Shown here: positions 1 to 10,240 of the stretch, piece by piece
Position numbering within the stretch: position 1 is the stretch's first letter
Layout of the letters: each line of letters opens with the position of its first letter
Source of the DNA: Microbulbifer pacificus
GTDB taxonomy: Bacteria > Pseudomonadota > Gammaproteobacteria > Pseudomonadales > Cellvibrionaceae
Length of the DNA: 64,000 nt
Direction of reading: 5' to 3'
NCBI RefSeq assembly: GCF_002959965.1
Contig: NZ_PREV01000026.1
Span: 1,650,501-1,714,500, forward strand
Notes under the pieces: generated by a model
What the model was told of the DNA's origin: nothing
Seen by the model: the letters and a program-made list of their open reading frames with translations, nothing else
Databases searched by the model: none
Translations under genes and position numbers: made by a program

Positions 1-27
1 TCGCTCGCTATCTTACGCGCTTTCGCT

Positions 28-1329
28 TCACCAGCGGCGCTCAAGTTTTTTGCGCAGCCACACTGCGCAGGTATTCATGGTGATCAACACCGCCAGCAAC
101 ACCATGATCGCGGCGGAAGTGCGCTCCACAAACGCGCGCTCCGGGCTGTCGGCCCACAGGAAAATCTGCACCGGCAGTACCGTGGACGGGTCGGTAACGC
201 CGTGGGGTACGTCGACAATAAACGCCACCATACCGATCATCAGCAGCGGCGCGGTTTCACCCAGTGCCTGCGCCATACCGATGATGGCACCGGTCAGCAT
301 GCCGGGCATGGCCAGCGGCAGTACGTGGTGCAACACCACCTGCATGCGCGAGGCTCCCATACCCATGGCCGCCTCGCGGATGGACGGCGGCACGGATTTG
401 AGCGACGCGCGGCTGGAAATGATGATGGTTGGCAGCGTCATCAGTGTCAGCACCAGACCACCCACCAGCGGCGCCGAGCGCGGCAGCTCGAAGAAGTTGA
501 TGAAGATCGCAAGGCCCAACAGACCGAACACGATGGAAGGCACCGCGGCGAGGTTGTTGATGTTCACCTCGATCAGATCGGTCCAGCGGTTTTTCGGTGC
601 AAATTCCTCAAGGTAAATGGCCGCGGCCACCCCGATCGGAAAAGACAGTGCCAGTGTCACCAGCATGGTGAGCAGAGAACCCACCAGCGCCGCGCGAATA
701 CCTGCCTGTTCCGGCTCGCGGGAATCGCCATTGGTGAAGAAGGTTTTATTGAAACGCTTTTTTAGTTCGCCGGAGTCGCGCAAGGTGTTGATCCACACCG
801 CCTTTTGCTCGGAGGTGCGACCGAGAAATCCGTCCTTGCTCTTCGACAGGCTTTTCACATAGGTGTCGACATCGTCGTCGGCATTCACCCACACGGTTTC
901 ACTCTGCCCCAGCAGCGCCGGATCGTTTTTCAGACGTTCGCGAAGGTAGAAACCGGCACCGCTGGAGACCAGCGAATACAGCTCGCGTTTTTCGGATCGG
1001 CTGGTGGCTTCCGGGAAGCGTTCGCGCAGGGCGGCACGGATCACACCGTCGAAATTTGCCCATGCGAGACTCTCCTGGTCCACCTTGTCGATACCGAGTT
1101 CCACCGGATCGTAGTTCACCTGCAGCTGGATCTGGCTTTGTACAAAAGCACTGCTGCCCTTGCTGATGATATCGGTGAACAGCACCAGTACCGCCAGTAC
1201 GCCAAAGGCGATACTCGCGATACCAAAGCCGCGGAATATTTTTTCCTTGCGGTGGCGACTGGCGAGCCGGGTGGCGATGCGCTCGCGTACCTGCTGCTGT
1301 GTCAGGTTGGTATGGTTCTGATCAGTCAT
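28..1329 (-). CDS. pstA: Phosphate ABC transporter permease PstA
   Basis: Inner-membrane permease of the high-affinity phosphate importer, working as a PstC-PstA heterodimer with PstB ATPase and PstS. The protein is 433 aa, clearly longer than the roughly 300-aa enteric PstA. The extra length is one N-terminal membrane segment (about residues 33-56) followed by a large hydrophilic periplasmic region (about 60-210). The usual permease core follows from about residue 215, including the EAAMGMGASRMQVV coupling-loop motif (about 318-331) that contacts the ATPase. The long form is the Pseudomonas-like type. The ATG lies inside the end of pstC (8-nt overlap), so translation is probably coupled. It ends 27 nt from the window edge; pstB is expected just outside. 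Family assignment is secure. Confidence 0.95.
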   Translation of the reverse strand: MTDQNHTNLTQQQVRERIATRLASRHRKEKIFRGFGIASIAFGVLAVLVLFTDIISKGSSAFVQSQIQLQVNYDPVELGIDKVDQESLAWANFDGVIRAALRERFPEATSRSEKRELYSLVSSGAGFYLRERLKNDPALLGQSETVWVNADDDVDTYVKSLSKSKDGFLGRTSEQKAVWINTLRDSGELKKRFNKTFFTNGDSREPEQAGIRAALVGSLLTMLVTLALSFPIGVAAAIYLEEFAPKNRWTDLIEVNINNLAAVPSIVFGLLGLAIFINFFELPRSAPLVGGLVLTLMTLPTIIISSRASLKSVPPSIREAAMGMGASRMQVVLHHVLPLAMPGMLTGAIIGMAQALGETAPLLMIGMVAFIVDVPHGVTDPSTVLPVQIFLWADSPERAFVERTSAAIMVLLAVLITMNTCAVWLRKKLERRW

Positions 1330-2701
1330 ACTGTTCCCGGTATTTTTTCACTACGTGCAAGGCGATAAAGTTCAGAATCAGTGTGCTCACAAACAGCATC
1401 AGGCCGAGTGCAAAGGCGGCGAGGGTTTTCGGGCTGTCGAACTCCTGGTCGCCCACCAGCAGGGTCACGATCTGTACCGTCACGGTGGTGACGGATTCCA
1501 GCGGATTGGCGGTGAGGTTGGCGGCGAGACCCGCCGCCATCACCACGATCATGGTCTCGCCGATCGCGCGGGACACCGCCAGCAGCACACCGCCGACAAT
1601 GCCGGGCAGCGCAGCGGGAATCACCACCTTGCGCACGGTTTCGGATCTGGTGGAACCGAGGCCGAGCGCACCGTCGCGCAGGGACTGCGGCACCGCGTTG
1701 ATCACGTCGTCAGACAGCGATGAAATGAACGGGATGATCATCACCCCCATCACTAGCCCCGCCGCCAGCGCGCTTTCGCTGGATGCCTCGAGGCCCACGG
1801 ACTGCGCCAGATCGCGAATGAACGGCGCCACCGTGAGCGCGGCGAAAAAGCCGTACACCACCGTGGGCACACCGGCGAGAATTTCGATCAGCGGCTTGGC
1901 AAAAGAGCGCACCCGGTTGCTGGCGTACTCGGCGAGATAGATGGCCGACATCAGACCAACGGGGACCGCTACCAGCATGGCGATGGCGGAGACCATCAGA
2001 GTGCCGGTAAACAGCGGCACCGCGCCGAAGGCGCCGCTGGAGCCCACCTGGTCGGCGCGCATCGCCATCTGCGGGCTCCAGTGCAGGCCGAACAGGAACT
2101 CGCTCACCGGCACCGCCTGGAAAAAGCGCAGGGATTCAAACAGCACCGACATCAGAATGCCGACCGTAGTGAAGATCGCCGCACAGGCGCACATCAGCAG
2201 GATCGCACGCAGCACCTTCTCCACCTTCTCCCGCGCGCGCAGTTCAGGCGTCACCCGCATCAGCGCGTAGGCACCGAGGCCGACGGCGAGAATCAGGATC
2301 AGTGCGGTCTGCAGCCACTGACCGCTATTGCGCAGGCTGTTCAGATGCGCGGCGGCGGCACTCAGCTGCGGTGTGGACTCGCCCACGAGATTGCCTGCGG
2401 CCAGGTTCTGAATCTGCGCGTACAGCAGGTTTTGTCCGGACAGGGACTCGGGTCGGTCGGCGACACCGCCCAGCACCAGCGCGCGAATGATGGCGTCGTC
2501 GAACGCCAGCCACACGCCGAGGATCACCAGTGCCGGCAGCCCGCACCAGAGTGCGGTGTGCACGCCGTAATAACTGGGCAGGGAAGCCAGGCTGCGGATA
2601 CCGCCACGGCTGCGGGCGGCACCGATGGCGCGACTGAAGCCGGTGCCGTAGGCCACCAGTATCAGCAGCAGCAGCAGGGCGAAAAGAGTGGGAGTCTGCA
2701 T
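1322..2701 (-). CDS. pstC: Phosphate ABC transporter permease PstC
   Basis: Second permease of the phosphate importer, 459 aa. An N-terminal extension of about 200 residues with several membrane segments precedes the conserved core. The core has the typical loop SLRDGALGLGSTRSETVRKV (about 340-359), equivalent to the EAA motif of ABC permeases. Extended PstC proteins of this kind are known in pseudomonads. The gene lies 132 nt downstream of pstS, separated by a stable stem-loop, and overlaps pstA by 8 nt. The ATG at 2701 is the only sensible start, although the ribosome-binding site in front of it is weak. Expression probably comes mainly from the PhoB-dependent pstS promoter, with the stem-loop lowering read-through (inference). 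Confidence 0.95.
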   Translation of the reverse strand: MQTPTLFALLLLLILVAYGTGFSRAIGAARSRGGIRSLASLPSYYGVHTALWCGLPALVILGVWLAFDDAIIRALVLGGVADRPESLSGQNLLYAQIQNLAAGNLVGESTPQLSAAAAHLNSLRNSGQWLQTALILILAVGLGAYALMRVTPELRAREKVEKVLRAILLMCACAAIFTTVGILMSVLFESLRFFQAVPVSEFLFGLHWSPQMAMRADQVGSSGAFGAVPLFTGTLMVSAIAMLVAVPVGLMSAIYLAEYASNRVRSFAKPLIEILAGVPTVVYGFFAALTVAPFIRDLAQSVGLEASSESALAAGLVMGVMIIPFISSLSDDVINAVPQSLRDGALGLGSTRSETVRKVVIPAALPGIVGGVLLAVSRAIGETMIVVMAAGLAANLTANPLESVTTVTVQIVTLLVGDQEFDSPKTLAAFALGLMLFVSTLILNFIALHVVKKYREQYD

Positions 2702-2766
2702 CGAATCGCTCGGTTGTCGGTTTTGCCGGCCATTATCCGGTCTTGTGGCGGCAATTTATATGGAAA

Positions 2767-2804
2767 CGGCCAAGCCCCCTGTTTTATGAACGGGAGCTTG
2801 GCCG
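2767..2804 (-). terminator. Stem-loop between pstS and pstC
   Basis: A 9-bp perfect stem (2767-2775 with 2796-2804), extendable by three more G-C pairs past a one-base bulge, lies about 30 nt after the pstS stop. No clear U-tract follows on the minus strand. It is therefore better read as a partial terminator or an mRNA-stabilising 3' structure giving more PstS than permease, a pattern common in binding-protein operons. The function is inferred. Confidence 0.55.
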
Positions 2805-2833
2805 GTAATTCCATCTACCTCGTTGCTTTTGTA

Positions 2834-3901
2834 TTACTTGGCAGCGAGATTGGTCAGTGCATTCAGCTTGCGTACGTCGGTGGCCACCTGCTGACGCTTG
2901 CTGTCGTGCAGCGGAATCATGCCTTTGTCGGCCAGGTAGCCATCTTCACCCCAGGCGCGCTCGCTGGTGAACTCCGCCAGGAACTGCTTGATGCCGGGTA
3001 CCACGTCCACGTGCGCCTTCTTCACGTAGATGAACAGCGGGCGGGAAACCGGGTAGCTTTGGTCGGCGATGGAATCAAAGGTCGGAGCCTGTCCCTCGAT
3101 CAGGGAGCCCTGCACCTTGTCGGCGTTCTGGTCGAGGAAGCTGAAACCGAAGATGCCGAGCGCGTTGGGGTTGGCCACGAGCTTGTTCACAATCAGGTTG
3201 TCGTTCTCGCCCGCCTCAACATAAGCACCGTCTTCGCGCAGGTTGTGGCAAATGGCTTTGTAGCTGCTGCTGTCGCTCTTTTCCTTGGCGGCAACCCACG
3301 GGAACTGCTTGCAGCCACCCTCCATCGCCAGTTCGGCGAAGGCATCGCGGGTTCCGGAAGTAGGGGGCGGGCCCAGTACTTCAATTTTGTGCGCCGGCAG
3401 TGCCGGGTTCACGTCTTTCCAGGTCTTGTAGGGGTTGGCTACCAGCGTTTCGGAACCGTCCGGGTTCGGTACATCTTTGGCCAGGGCCAGGAAGATGTCT
3501 TTGCGGGACAGCTCGAAGCGCTTGTCGGTCTTGGCGTTGGCCAACACGATGCCGTCGTAGCCGATCTGGACTTCTACCACGTCCACACCGTTGCCGTTAC
3601 ACATGTCCAGCTCGGACTGCTTGATGCGACGGGAGGCACCGGTGATGTCGGCGGTGTTCTCGCCCACGCCCTGACAGAACAGCTTCATGCCGCCGCCGGT
3701 ACCGGTGGATTCCACCACCGGGGTCTTGAACTGGGTGGCGCGGCTGAAACGCTCGGCCACAACAGTGGTGAAGGGGTAGACGGTGGATGAACCGACGATG
3801 CTGATGTGATCACGCGCCGCCAGAGCGGCATTGGATGCCGCGATGCTCAGGGCCGCCAGGGCCGAGGCCAGTACTTTTTTGCTTGCAGAACGGTTGTTCA
3901 T
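2834..3901 (-). CDS. pstS: Periplasmic phosphate-binding protein PstS
   Basis: Binds inorganic phosphate in the periplasm and delivers it to PstCA. The ATG at 3901 is chosen over an in-frame start 54 nt upstream because GGAG sits six bases before it and the protein then begins with a clean Sec signal peptide (MNNRSASKK, a hydrophobic Ala-rich core, cleavage near ALAA, about residue 29). The mature part starts with HISIVGSSTVYPF, the family's phosphate-binding loop. It also has TGTGGGMKLF and GPPPTSGTRDAF, the further phosphate-contact loops of the PstS/SphX type. Length is 355 aa. It is the first gene of the pst operon, with a PhoB box about 90 nt upstream. Confidence 0.95.
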   Translation of the reverse strand: MNNRSASKKVLASALAALSIAASNAALAARDHISIVGSSTVYPFTTVVAERFSRATQFKTPVVESTGTGGGMKLFCQGVGENTADITGASRRIKQSELDMCNGNGVDVVEVQIGYDGIVLANAKTDKRFELSRKDIFLALAKDVPNPDGSETLVANPYKTWKDVNPALPAHKIEVLGPPPTSGTRDAFAELAMEGGCKQFPWVAAKEKSDSSSYKAICHNLREDGAYVEAGENDNLIVNKLVANPNALGIFGFSFLDQNADKVQGSLIEGQAPTFDSIADQSYPVSRPLFIYVKKAHVDVVPGIKQFLAEFTSERAWGEDGYLADKGMIPLHDSKRQQVATDVRKLNALTNLAAK

Positions 3902-3975
3902 TGCTATCTCCAGAAGTGGTCGCCAAATTGGCCAGAATCTCTGCACGCGGCGCATGCTATGTCGGATTGGTGACG

Positions 3976-4009
3976 ATTCTATGAATGAAAAGTTACAAAC
4001 AGATTACAG
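3976..4009 (-). promoter_or_regulatory. PhoB box and -10 of the pst operon
   Basis: On the minus strand, CTGTAAT-CTGT-TTGTAAC (4009 down to 3992) shows two 7-bp PhoB half-sites at 11-bp spacing. It is close to the consensus CTGTCAT-N4-CTGTCAC. Ten bases further on is TAGAAT (3981-3976), a good -10, at the spacing expected when PhoB replaces the -35 element. The pst operon is a known PhoB target in gammaproteobacteria. Confidence 0.65.
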
Positions 4010-4181
4010 TCTTGAACCCAATGCCTATCCCCCCCGATACGTCCCGGTTGCGCGGTGACAGCCCACCATCGGAACCACCGGAACCGCAGGGTTCGCCGCC
4101 AGTGCTGGCGCGATTCCTGACCAGCAGGTACGCTCACAGCCATTGATAACAGAACAATAAAGATGATTTGAGAGAGCTCCC

Positions 4182-4808
4182 ATGACGTTTCTGTTGCGCG
4201 CCGCCAATGGCCTCGATCGTTTTTCCCGCGGCAGTGGCCGCCTGCTGGGCTGGCTGACCCTGGCCATGGTCCTTATCCAGAGCCTCGTCGTGGCCCTGCG
4301 CTACGGGTTTGACGGCGGCTCCCTCGCCCTGCAGGACTCGGTCGCCTACCTCCACGGTGCTGCCTTCATGCTGGGTCTCGCCTACGCGCTGCAGGCCGGT
4401 GCCCACGTGCGGGTAGACGTGTTCTACCGCACCCTGTCTATCCGCGGCAAAGCCTGGGTGGACGCGGTGGGCTGCCTGATATTCCTGCTGCCGATTTGCC
4501 TGTTCATTGCCGTGGGCGGCTGGCACTTCGCCGCCAACAGCTGGGCCGTGCACGAGAGCAGCAACAGCGCCGACGGCCTCGGCGGTATCTACCTGTTGAA
4601 AAGCCTGATCCCGCTGGCCGCCACCACCCTGGCACTGCAGGGTGTCAGCCAGTTTGCCCGCGCGCTCCACACCCTGATGCAGGTGGAAACCGAGGCCTCA
4701 CACCAGCACGCTCCGGTCGCGCAAACACCGGTGAAGGAGCAGACCCAGGCACTGGTGCGGGAAGCCGCCGGGGCGTTGCGGGAAACCGCCGGGGAGATAC
4801 GCGCATGA
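4182..4808 (+). CDS. dctQ: TRAP transporter small permease (DctQ)
   Basis: Small membrane subunit of a tripartite ATP-independent periplasmic transporter. It has 208 aa with about four hydrophobic segments and the family signature of a charged start followed by VAYLHGAAFMLGLAYALQAG (about 50-69) and HVRVDVFY (70-77). The C-terminal 30 residues are hydrophilic and Glu/Ala-rich. Its stop overlaps the dctM start (ATGA), so the two permeases are translationally coupled. No binding protein gene is adjacent. The dctP at 11.3-12.4 kb is of the matching 2-oxoacid (TakP-like) type and is the likely partner. The substrate is therefore probably a 2-oxo or hydroxy monocarboxylate (inference). Confidence 0.85.
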   Translation: MTFLLRAANGLDRFSRGSGRLLGWLTLAMVLIQSLVVALRYGFDGGSLALQDSVAYLHGAAFMLGLAYALQAGAHVRVDVFYRTLSIRGKAWVDAVGCLIFLLPICLFIAVGGWHFAANSWAVHESSNSADGLGGIYLLKSLIPLAATTLALQGVSQFARALHTLMQVETEASHQHAPVAQTPVKEQTQALVREAAGALRETAGEIRA

Positions 4809-6166
4809 TGGAACTGATCCCGCTGCTGATGTTTGTCGCCGTGTGCGGCGCACTGATGCTGGGCTATCCGGTGGCCTTCACACTGGGCGGCACCGCGCTG
4901 CTCGCCGCCGGTCTCGGCGTCGTCGCCGGCGTATTCGACGCGGAACTGCTGCGTGCCTTCCCGGATCGCCTGTACGGCATCATGCAGAACGGAACCCTGA
5001 TGGCGGTGCCGCTGTTTGTATTGATGGGTGTGATGCTGGAGCGGGCGCGTATTGCCGAAGAACTGCTGGTCAATCTGGCGCGGGTCTTCTCCGGTATTCC
5101 CGCCGGCATGGCGGTGTCGGTGGTGGTGGTGGGCGCACTGCTCGCCGCAAGCACCGGTATCGTCGGCGCCACTGTGGTCACCATGGGACTGATGTCCCTG
5201 CCCACCATGCTGAACCGCGGCTATTCACCGAAACTCGCCACCGGCACCATCTGCGCCACCGGTACCCTCGGCCAGATCATCCCGCCGTCGATAGCGCTGG
5301 TGCTGCTGGGAGACACCCTGTCCAATGCCTATCAGCAGGCACAGCTGAGCCAGGGCATATTCAATCCCAAGCCGGTGAGCGTCGGCGACCTGTTTGTGGG
5401 CGCGATCATCCCCGGCCTGCTGCTGGTGGCGGCCTACATCCTGTATCTGCTGCTGATCGCCCGCCGCGAGCCCGCCATGGCGCAGGAGCGGCACGAGGAC
5501 GTGGACCTGACGGAAACCCTGAAAAGCCTGCTTCCACCCATTGCACTGATGCTGCTGGTTCTCGGTTCCATCATCACCGGCGCCGCCACGCCCACCGAGG
5601 CCGCCGCCGTCGGCGCTTTGGGCGCCGGCGTTCTGGCCTGGAGCCGCGGTGCGCTGAACTGGGCGCGCGCCGGCGAAGTGGGGCAGAGCACCCTGCAGGT
5701 CACCGCCATGGTGTTCGCCATTTTGATCGGCGCGTCGCTGTTCTCCCTGGTATTCCGCGGCTTCGGCGGCGAGGAAGTGGTCACCCACTTCTTTGAGAAC
5801 CTGCCCGGCGGCGTCATCGGCGCCACCCTGCTGGTGATGCTGGTGATCTTCCTGCTGGGCTTTATCCTCGACTTTATCGAAATCACCTTCGTCGTGGTGC
5901 CCATCGTCGGCCCGGTGCTGCTGGCCATGGGGCTCGACCCGGTGTGGCTGGGCGTGATGATTGCACTGAATCTGCAGACGTCATTCCTCACCCCACCGTT
6001 CGGCTTCGCGCTGTTCTACCTGCGCGGCGTGGCCCCGGTGGAAGTGACCACCGGCGCCATTTACCGCGGGGTGGTGCCGTTTATCGCCATACAGCTGCTG
6101 GTACTGTCTCTGCTGGCGTTGTGGCCGAGCCTGGCGACCTGGTTGCCGGGTTATCTGGCCTCGTGA
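4805..6166 (+). CDS. dctM: TRAP transporter large permease (DctM)
   Basis: Ion-coupled transport subunit of the TRAP system, 453 aa and strongly hydrophobic throughout (about 12 membrane segments). Typical motifs are MAVPLFVLMGVMLERA (about 66-81), ASTGIVGATVVTMGLMSLP near residue 120 and IIPPSIALVLLGD near 160. The start at 4805 gives the ATGA overlap with dctQ; a second ATG follows at once. An in-frame opening continues upstream to 4496 but lies inside dctQ and is not coding. The insertion AQLSQGIFNPKPVSVGDLF after the IPPS loop is the kind of loop seen in the TakM/mannitol-type subgroup, supporting a carboxylate substrate. Confidence 0.9.
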   Translation: MMELIPLLMFVAVCGALMLGYPVAFTLGGTALLAAGLGVVAGVFDAELLRAFPDRLYGIMQNGTLMAVPLFVLMGVMLERARIAEELLVNLARVFSGIPAGMAVSVVVVGALLAASTGIVGATVVTMGLMSLPTMLNRGYSPKLATGTICATGTLGQIIPPSIALVLLGDTLSNAYQQAQLSQGIFNPKPVSVGDLFVGAIIPGLLLVAAYILYLLLIARREPAMAQERHEDVDLTETLKSLLPPIALMLLVLGSIITGAATPTEAAAVGALGAGVLAWSRGALNWARAGEVGQSTLQVTAMVFAILIGASLFSLVFRGFGGEEVVTHFFENLPGGVIGATLLVMLVIFLLGFILDFIEITFVVVPIVGPVLLAMGLDPVWLGVMIALNLQTSFLTPPFGFALFYLRGVAPVEVTTGAIYRGVVPFIAIQLLVLSLLALWPSLATWLPGYLAS

Positions 6167-6245
6167 AACGGATCTGAGCGACGCGCACGCGGTCAGCAGA
6201 AAATGCTGAATCGGGGGAAGAATTTGCGCGCTCAGCTCTGGCTAT

Positions 6246-6269
6246 TTTGTACCCACATTGTGCTAGAAT
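6246..6269 (+). promoter_or_regulatory. Candidate promoter (extended -10) of the thioesterase gene
   Basis: TGCTAGAAT at 6261-6269 is an extended -10 element (TGN plus TAGAAT), 85 nt before the thioesterase start, in the 187-bp gap after dctM. The -35 region is poor. Prediction by eye only. Confidence 0.35.
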
Positions 6270-6353
6270 GCGCCACCCCGACGCCGGGCCGCCACAGAAG
6301 AGCGCCCCAAGACCCGTCTGGTCAATAAATCTAAGAATTTGTGAGCACTTGCG

Positions 6354-6743
6354 ATGTCCGCCATTGATGAAGAACCGCAACCCAGCGGCACCCTGACCCT
6401 GCAGACCCAGTCCATGCCCCGCGACACCAATCCCCAGGGTGACGTTTTCGCCGGCTGGCTGATGTCGCAGATGGATCTGGGCGGCGCCATTCTCGCCCAG
6501 AGCATCGCCCGCGGCCGCGTCACTACCGTCGCCGTCGGCAGTATGGTGTTCCTGCGCCCGGTACCGGTGGGTTCCACCGTCAGCTGCTATGCCGAAGCCA
6601 TCGAAGTGGGCCGCTCCTCCATCAAGACCATGGTCGAAGTCTGGCTGACCCGCGTAGACACCGGTGAGCAGGTGAAAGTAACCGAGGGCGAATTCGTCTT
6701 CGTCGCCATCGACGACCGCGGGCGCACGCGACCGCTGCCCTGA
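6354..6743 (+). CDS. YciA-type acyl-CoA thioesterase
   Basis: Hotdog-fold acyl-CoA hydrolase of 129 aa, the usual length of the YciA/acyl-CoA thioester hydrolase group. It hydrolyses acyl-CoA to free acid and CoA in the cytoplasm. The signature RDTNPQGDVFAGWLMSQMDL (about 18-37) carries the conserved Asn and Asp-type catalytic region and the start of the hot-dog helix. VGSMVFLRPVPVGSTV (about 60-75) is the second strand pair. E. coli YciA belongs to this group. It is a single-gene unit with its own candidate promoter and a strong terminator immediately after. Physiological substrate cannot be told from sequence. Confidence 0.85.
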   Translation: MSAIDEEPQPSGTLTLQTQSMPRDTNPQGDVFAGWLMSQMDLGGAILAQSIARGRVTTVAVGSMVFLRPVPVGSTVSCYAEAIEVGRSSIKTMVEVWLTRVDTGEQVKVTEGEFVFVAIDDRGRTRPLP

Positions 6744-6765
6744 TCGTTACCTACACGCTGAACAC

Positions 6766-6792
6766 AAAACGGGGCCGCAAAGGCCCCGTTTT
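6766..6792. terminator. Rho-independent terminator, bidirectional
   Basis: An 11-bp perfect stem AAAACGGGGCC / GGCCCCGTTTT with a 5-nt loop, flanked by A- and T-runs. It serves the thioesterase gene on plus and the convergent gene at 6881-7477 on minus. Confidence 0.9.
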
Positions 6793-6880
6793 TATGCTCA
6801 GCAAAGTGGCAGTTACCGTTTGGTGGACAGCCAGATGGCGAATTCCGTCGCTCTGCGCTCCACCCATCGGGGTCACAACC

Positions 6881-7477
6881 TCAATGCAGCCCGCCCACGT
6901 CAGGCAATACCACACCCAGCCCCCGCAACTGCGCCGCCAGTTGCGGATCATTGCTCTCCCGCCAGCGCTGATACAGCTGCAATATATCCGCGGCATCTAT
7001 CACCTGCCCCCTGCCACACACCAGCGCCACCAGTTCCAGCAGCCGGCCAAAACGCCTCGACAATTCGCTGAACACGGAGCGGTTGTGGCACGCGTTCTCG
7101 CCGAGGTAATCGTAGGCGCCACCGCCCATGCCGATGAAGTAATCGCGGCCGATACCGCGGCGGGAGTAGTTTTCCGGAAAAAGAGCGCCCAGAAACAGGG
7201 CGAGGTCGCCCAGCTGGCGCAGCAGCAGGCAGCGGTGGTAATGACTCTCGACCTCCAGGGCATCGCGATAGAGCAGAGCCAGCGGGCGGATGTCCAGCTC
7301 GCCGCGGTCGTAGCTGAATACCTGGCCGCTGTCGCCGAAGCGCGCCAGCAGGTTACCGATATACCAGAGGGTGTCTTCCTGCGGACGGGGGGCAAGGCTC
7401 GCAGCCTCATCCTGCAGGCGCTCGCGGAAGAAGTCCGCGAGGGTGTGTTCAAAGGTGGCTTGCGATACAGATGGCAT
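6881..7477 (-). CDS. Uncharacterised protein, 198 aa
   Basis: I do not recognise a named family with confidence. The ATG at 7477 is chosen over the TTG 15 nt upstream because AAGGAGGAG lies five bases before it. The protein is soluble, helical-looking, without a signal peptide. The central part, RCLLLRQLGDLALFLGALFP then DYFIGMGGGAYDYLGE (about 82-126), resembles a widespread bacterial family of unknown function that I recall only by this pattern (a GDxALFxxG helix then a YYxxMGxxAY helix). It stands alone, convergent with the thioesterase and divergent from groES. No function is proposed. Confidence 0.7.
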   Translation of the reverse strand: MPSVSQATFEHTLADFFRERLQDEAASLAPRPQEDTLWYIGNLLARFGDSGQVFSYDRGELDIRPLALLYRDALEVESHYHRCLLLRQLGDLALFLGALFPENYSRRGIGRDYFIGMGGGAYDYLGENACHNRSVFSELSRRFGRLLELVALVCGRGQVIDAADILQLYQRWRESNDPQLAAQLRGLGVVLPDVGGLH

Positions 7478-7549
7478 CTGCTCCTCCTTCAACGGTCTGT
7501 CTCTGAAACTATAAATCCGCCGTTATCGCAGTTCTATTTTTGTGGCATT

Positions 7550-7578
7550 AATTTTTATAAAAATTTTTTATAAAAAAT
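7550..7578. repeat. AT-rich palindromes upstream of groES
   Basis: A perfect 16-bp palindrome of A/T only (ATTTTTTATAAAAAAT, 7563-7578) overlaps a near-palindrome at 7550-7564, within GC-rich surroundings. It lies directly upstream of the heat-shock-like -35. It could be an UP element, a bent-DNA site or an operator; no CIRCE element was found. Confidence 0.5.
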
Positions 7579-7592
7579 CCGGTTTTTGTCCC

Positions 7593-7620
7593 CTTGAAAT
7601 CTGTTTTACCGCTCTTATTT
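7593..7620 (+). promoter_or_regulatory. Candidate sigma-32 promoter of groESL
   Basis: CTTGAAA at 7593-7599 matches the heat-shock -35 exactly. About 12-13 nt later, CCGCTCTTATTT (7609-7620) is a weak match to the CCCCATNT -10. It lies about 80 nt before the groES start. By-eye prediction. Confidence 0.45.
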
Positions 7621-7699
7621 CCGCGCTTGTCAGGGCAACATTCCCTGAATCCCAACCCTTAACCATTGATTTTCCAAATGCTTATTGGGAGGAAATCCG

Positions 7700-9663
<1,964 letters not shown>

Positions 9664-9690
9664 GTCTGGATTCCGCTGCATACGCCGCAA

Positions 9691-9723
9691 AAAAAAGAGG
9701 CCGACATTGTCGGCCTCTTTTTT
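9691..9723. terminator. Rho-independent terminator, bidirectional
   Basis: A 15-bp perfect stem (9691-9705 with 9709-9723), GC core GAGGCCGAC/GTCGGCCTC, 3-nt loop, A-run and T-run on either side. It ends groEL on plus and the SEC-C gene on minus. Confidence 0.95.
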
Positions 9724-9765
9724 TTGCCTGCGGATTTATCGTTCAGACTACACCGCCTATCAGAC

Positions 9766-10113
9766 TTACTGACTACAGCACTTTTTGTATTTTTTACCAC
9801 TGCCACAACTGCAGGGGTCGTTGCGCGCCGGCACCTTGTCCAGCGTGACCGTTCCCTGTTTGTTCAGTAGTGTCGTCAGTTCCACAATGGACTCCTCCGC
9901 ACCCTCGCTGCTGTCCACTTCAATGACTGCGTATAACTCCGCTTCCGCAACCAGCGCCTCCACTTCACGCTTGCGTTCTTCGCTGGTCACCACCAGCGAC
10001 AGCGGATATTTCTTGCTCCCGGCTTTGTGGGTTCCCCGGTTTTCATATCCGAATTTGACATGGTTTTGTCGCGGATCCTGGCGGCCTTTGTAAAAAAACT
10101 TGCGGTTTGACAT
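9766..10113 (-). CDS. SEC-C metal-binding motif protein (PBPRA1643-like)
   Basis: Small cytoplasmic protein of 115 aa. It ends with a complete SEC-C zinc motif, NDPCSCGSGKKYKKCC (about 98-113), of the kind found at the SecA C-terminus. The N-terminus MSNRKFFYKGRQDPR is typical of the short SWIM/SEC-C family named after Photobacterium PBPRA1643. The start at 10113 is chosen because it begins at this conserved N-terminus; the open frame continues 11 codons upstream with no support. The function of the family is not known to me. It is convergent with groEL and transcribed away from the RIO kinase direction-wise in the same strand, 127 nt after that gene. Confidence 0.85.
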   Translation of the reverse strand: MSNRKFFYKGRQDPRQNHVKFGYENRGTHKAGSKKYPLSLVVTSEERKREVEALVAEAELYAVIEVDSSEGAEESIVELTTLLNKQGTVTLDKVPARNDPCSCGSGKKYKKCCSQ

Positions 10114-10240
10114 GAAACGATCCAAATAAAAATTAACCGACTGCAAGCAAAATGTTGCTCACGGCCAAACAGATTCAAACTGGCGCGCTGCACAGGGGCG
10201 TGTTAAACGCGATACATTCCAACGGGTGTGCAACAGGGCC

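Noticed and set aside
2081..3790. 569-aa plus-strand open frame
   Set aside because: Antisense shadow of pstC and pstS, Gln/Gly-rich, crossing the boundary of two well-supported genes.
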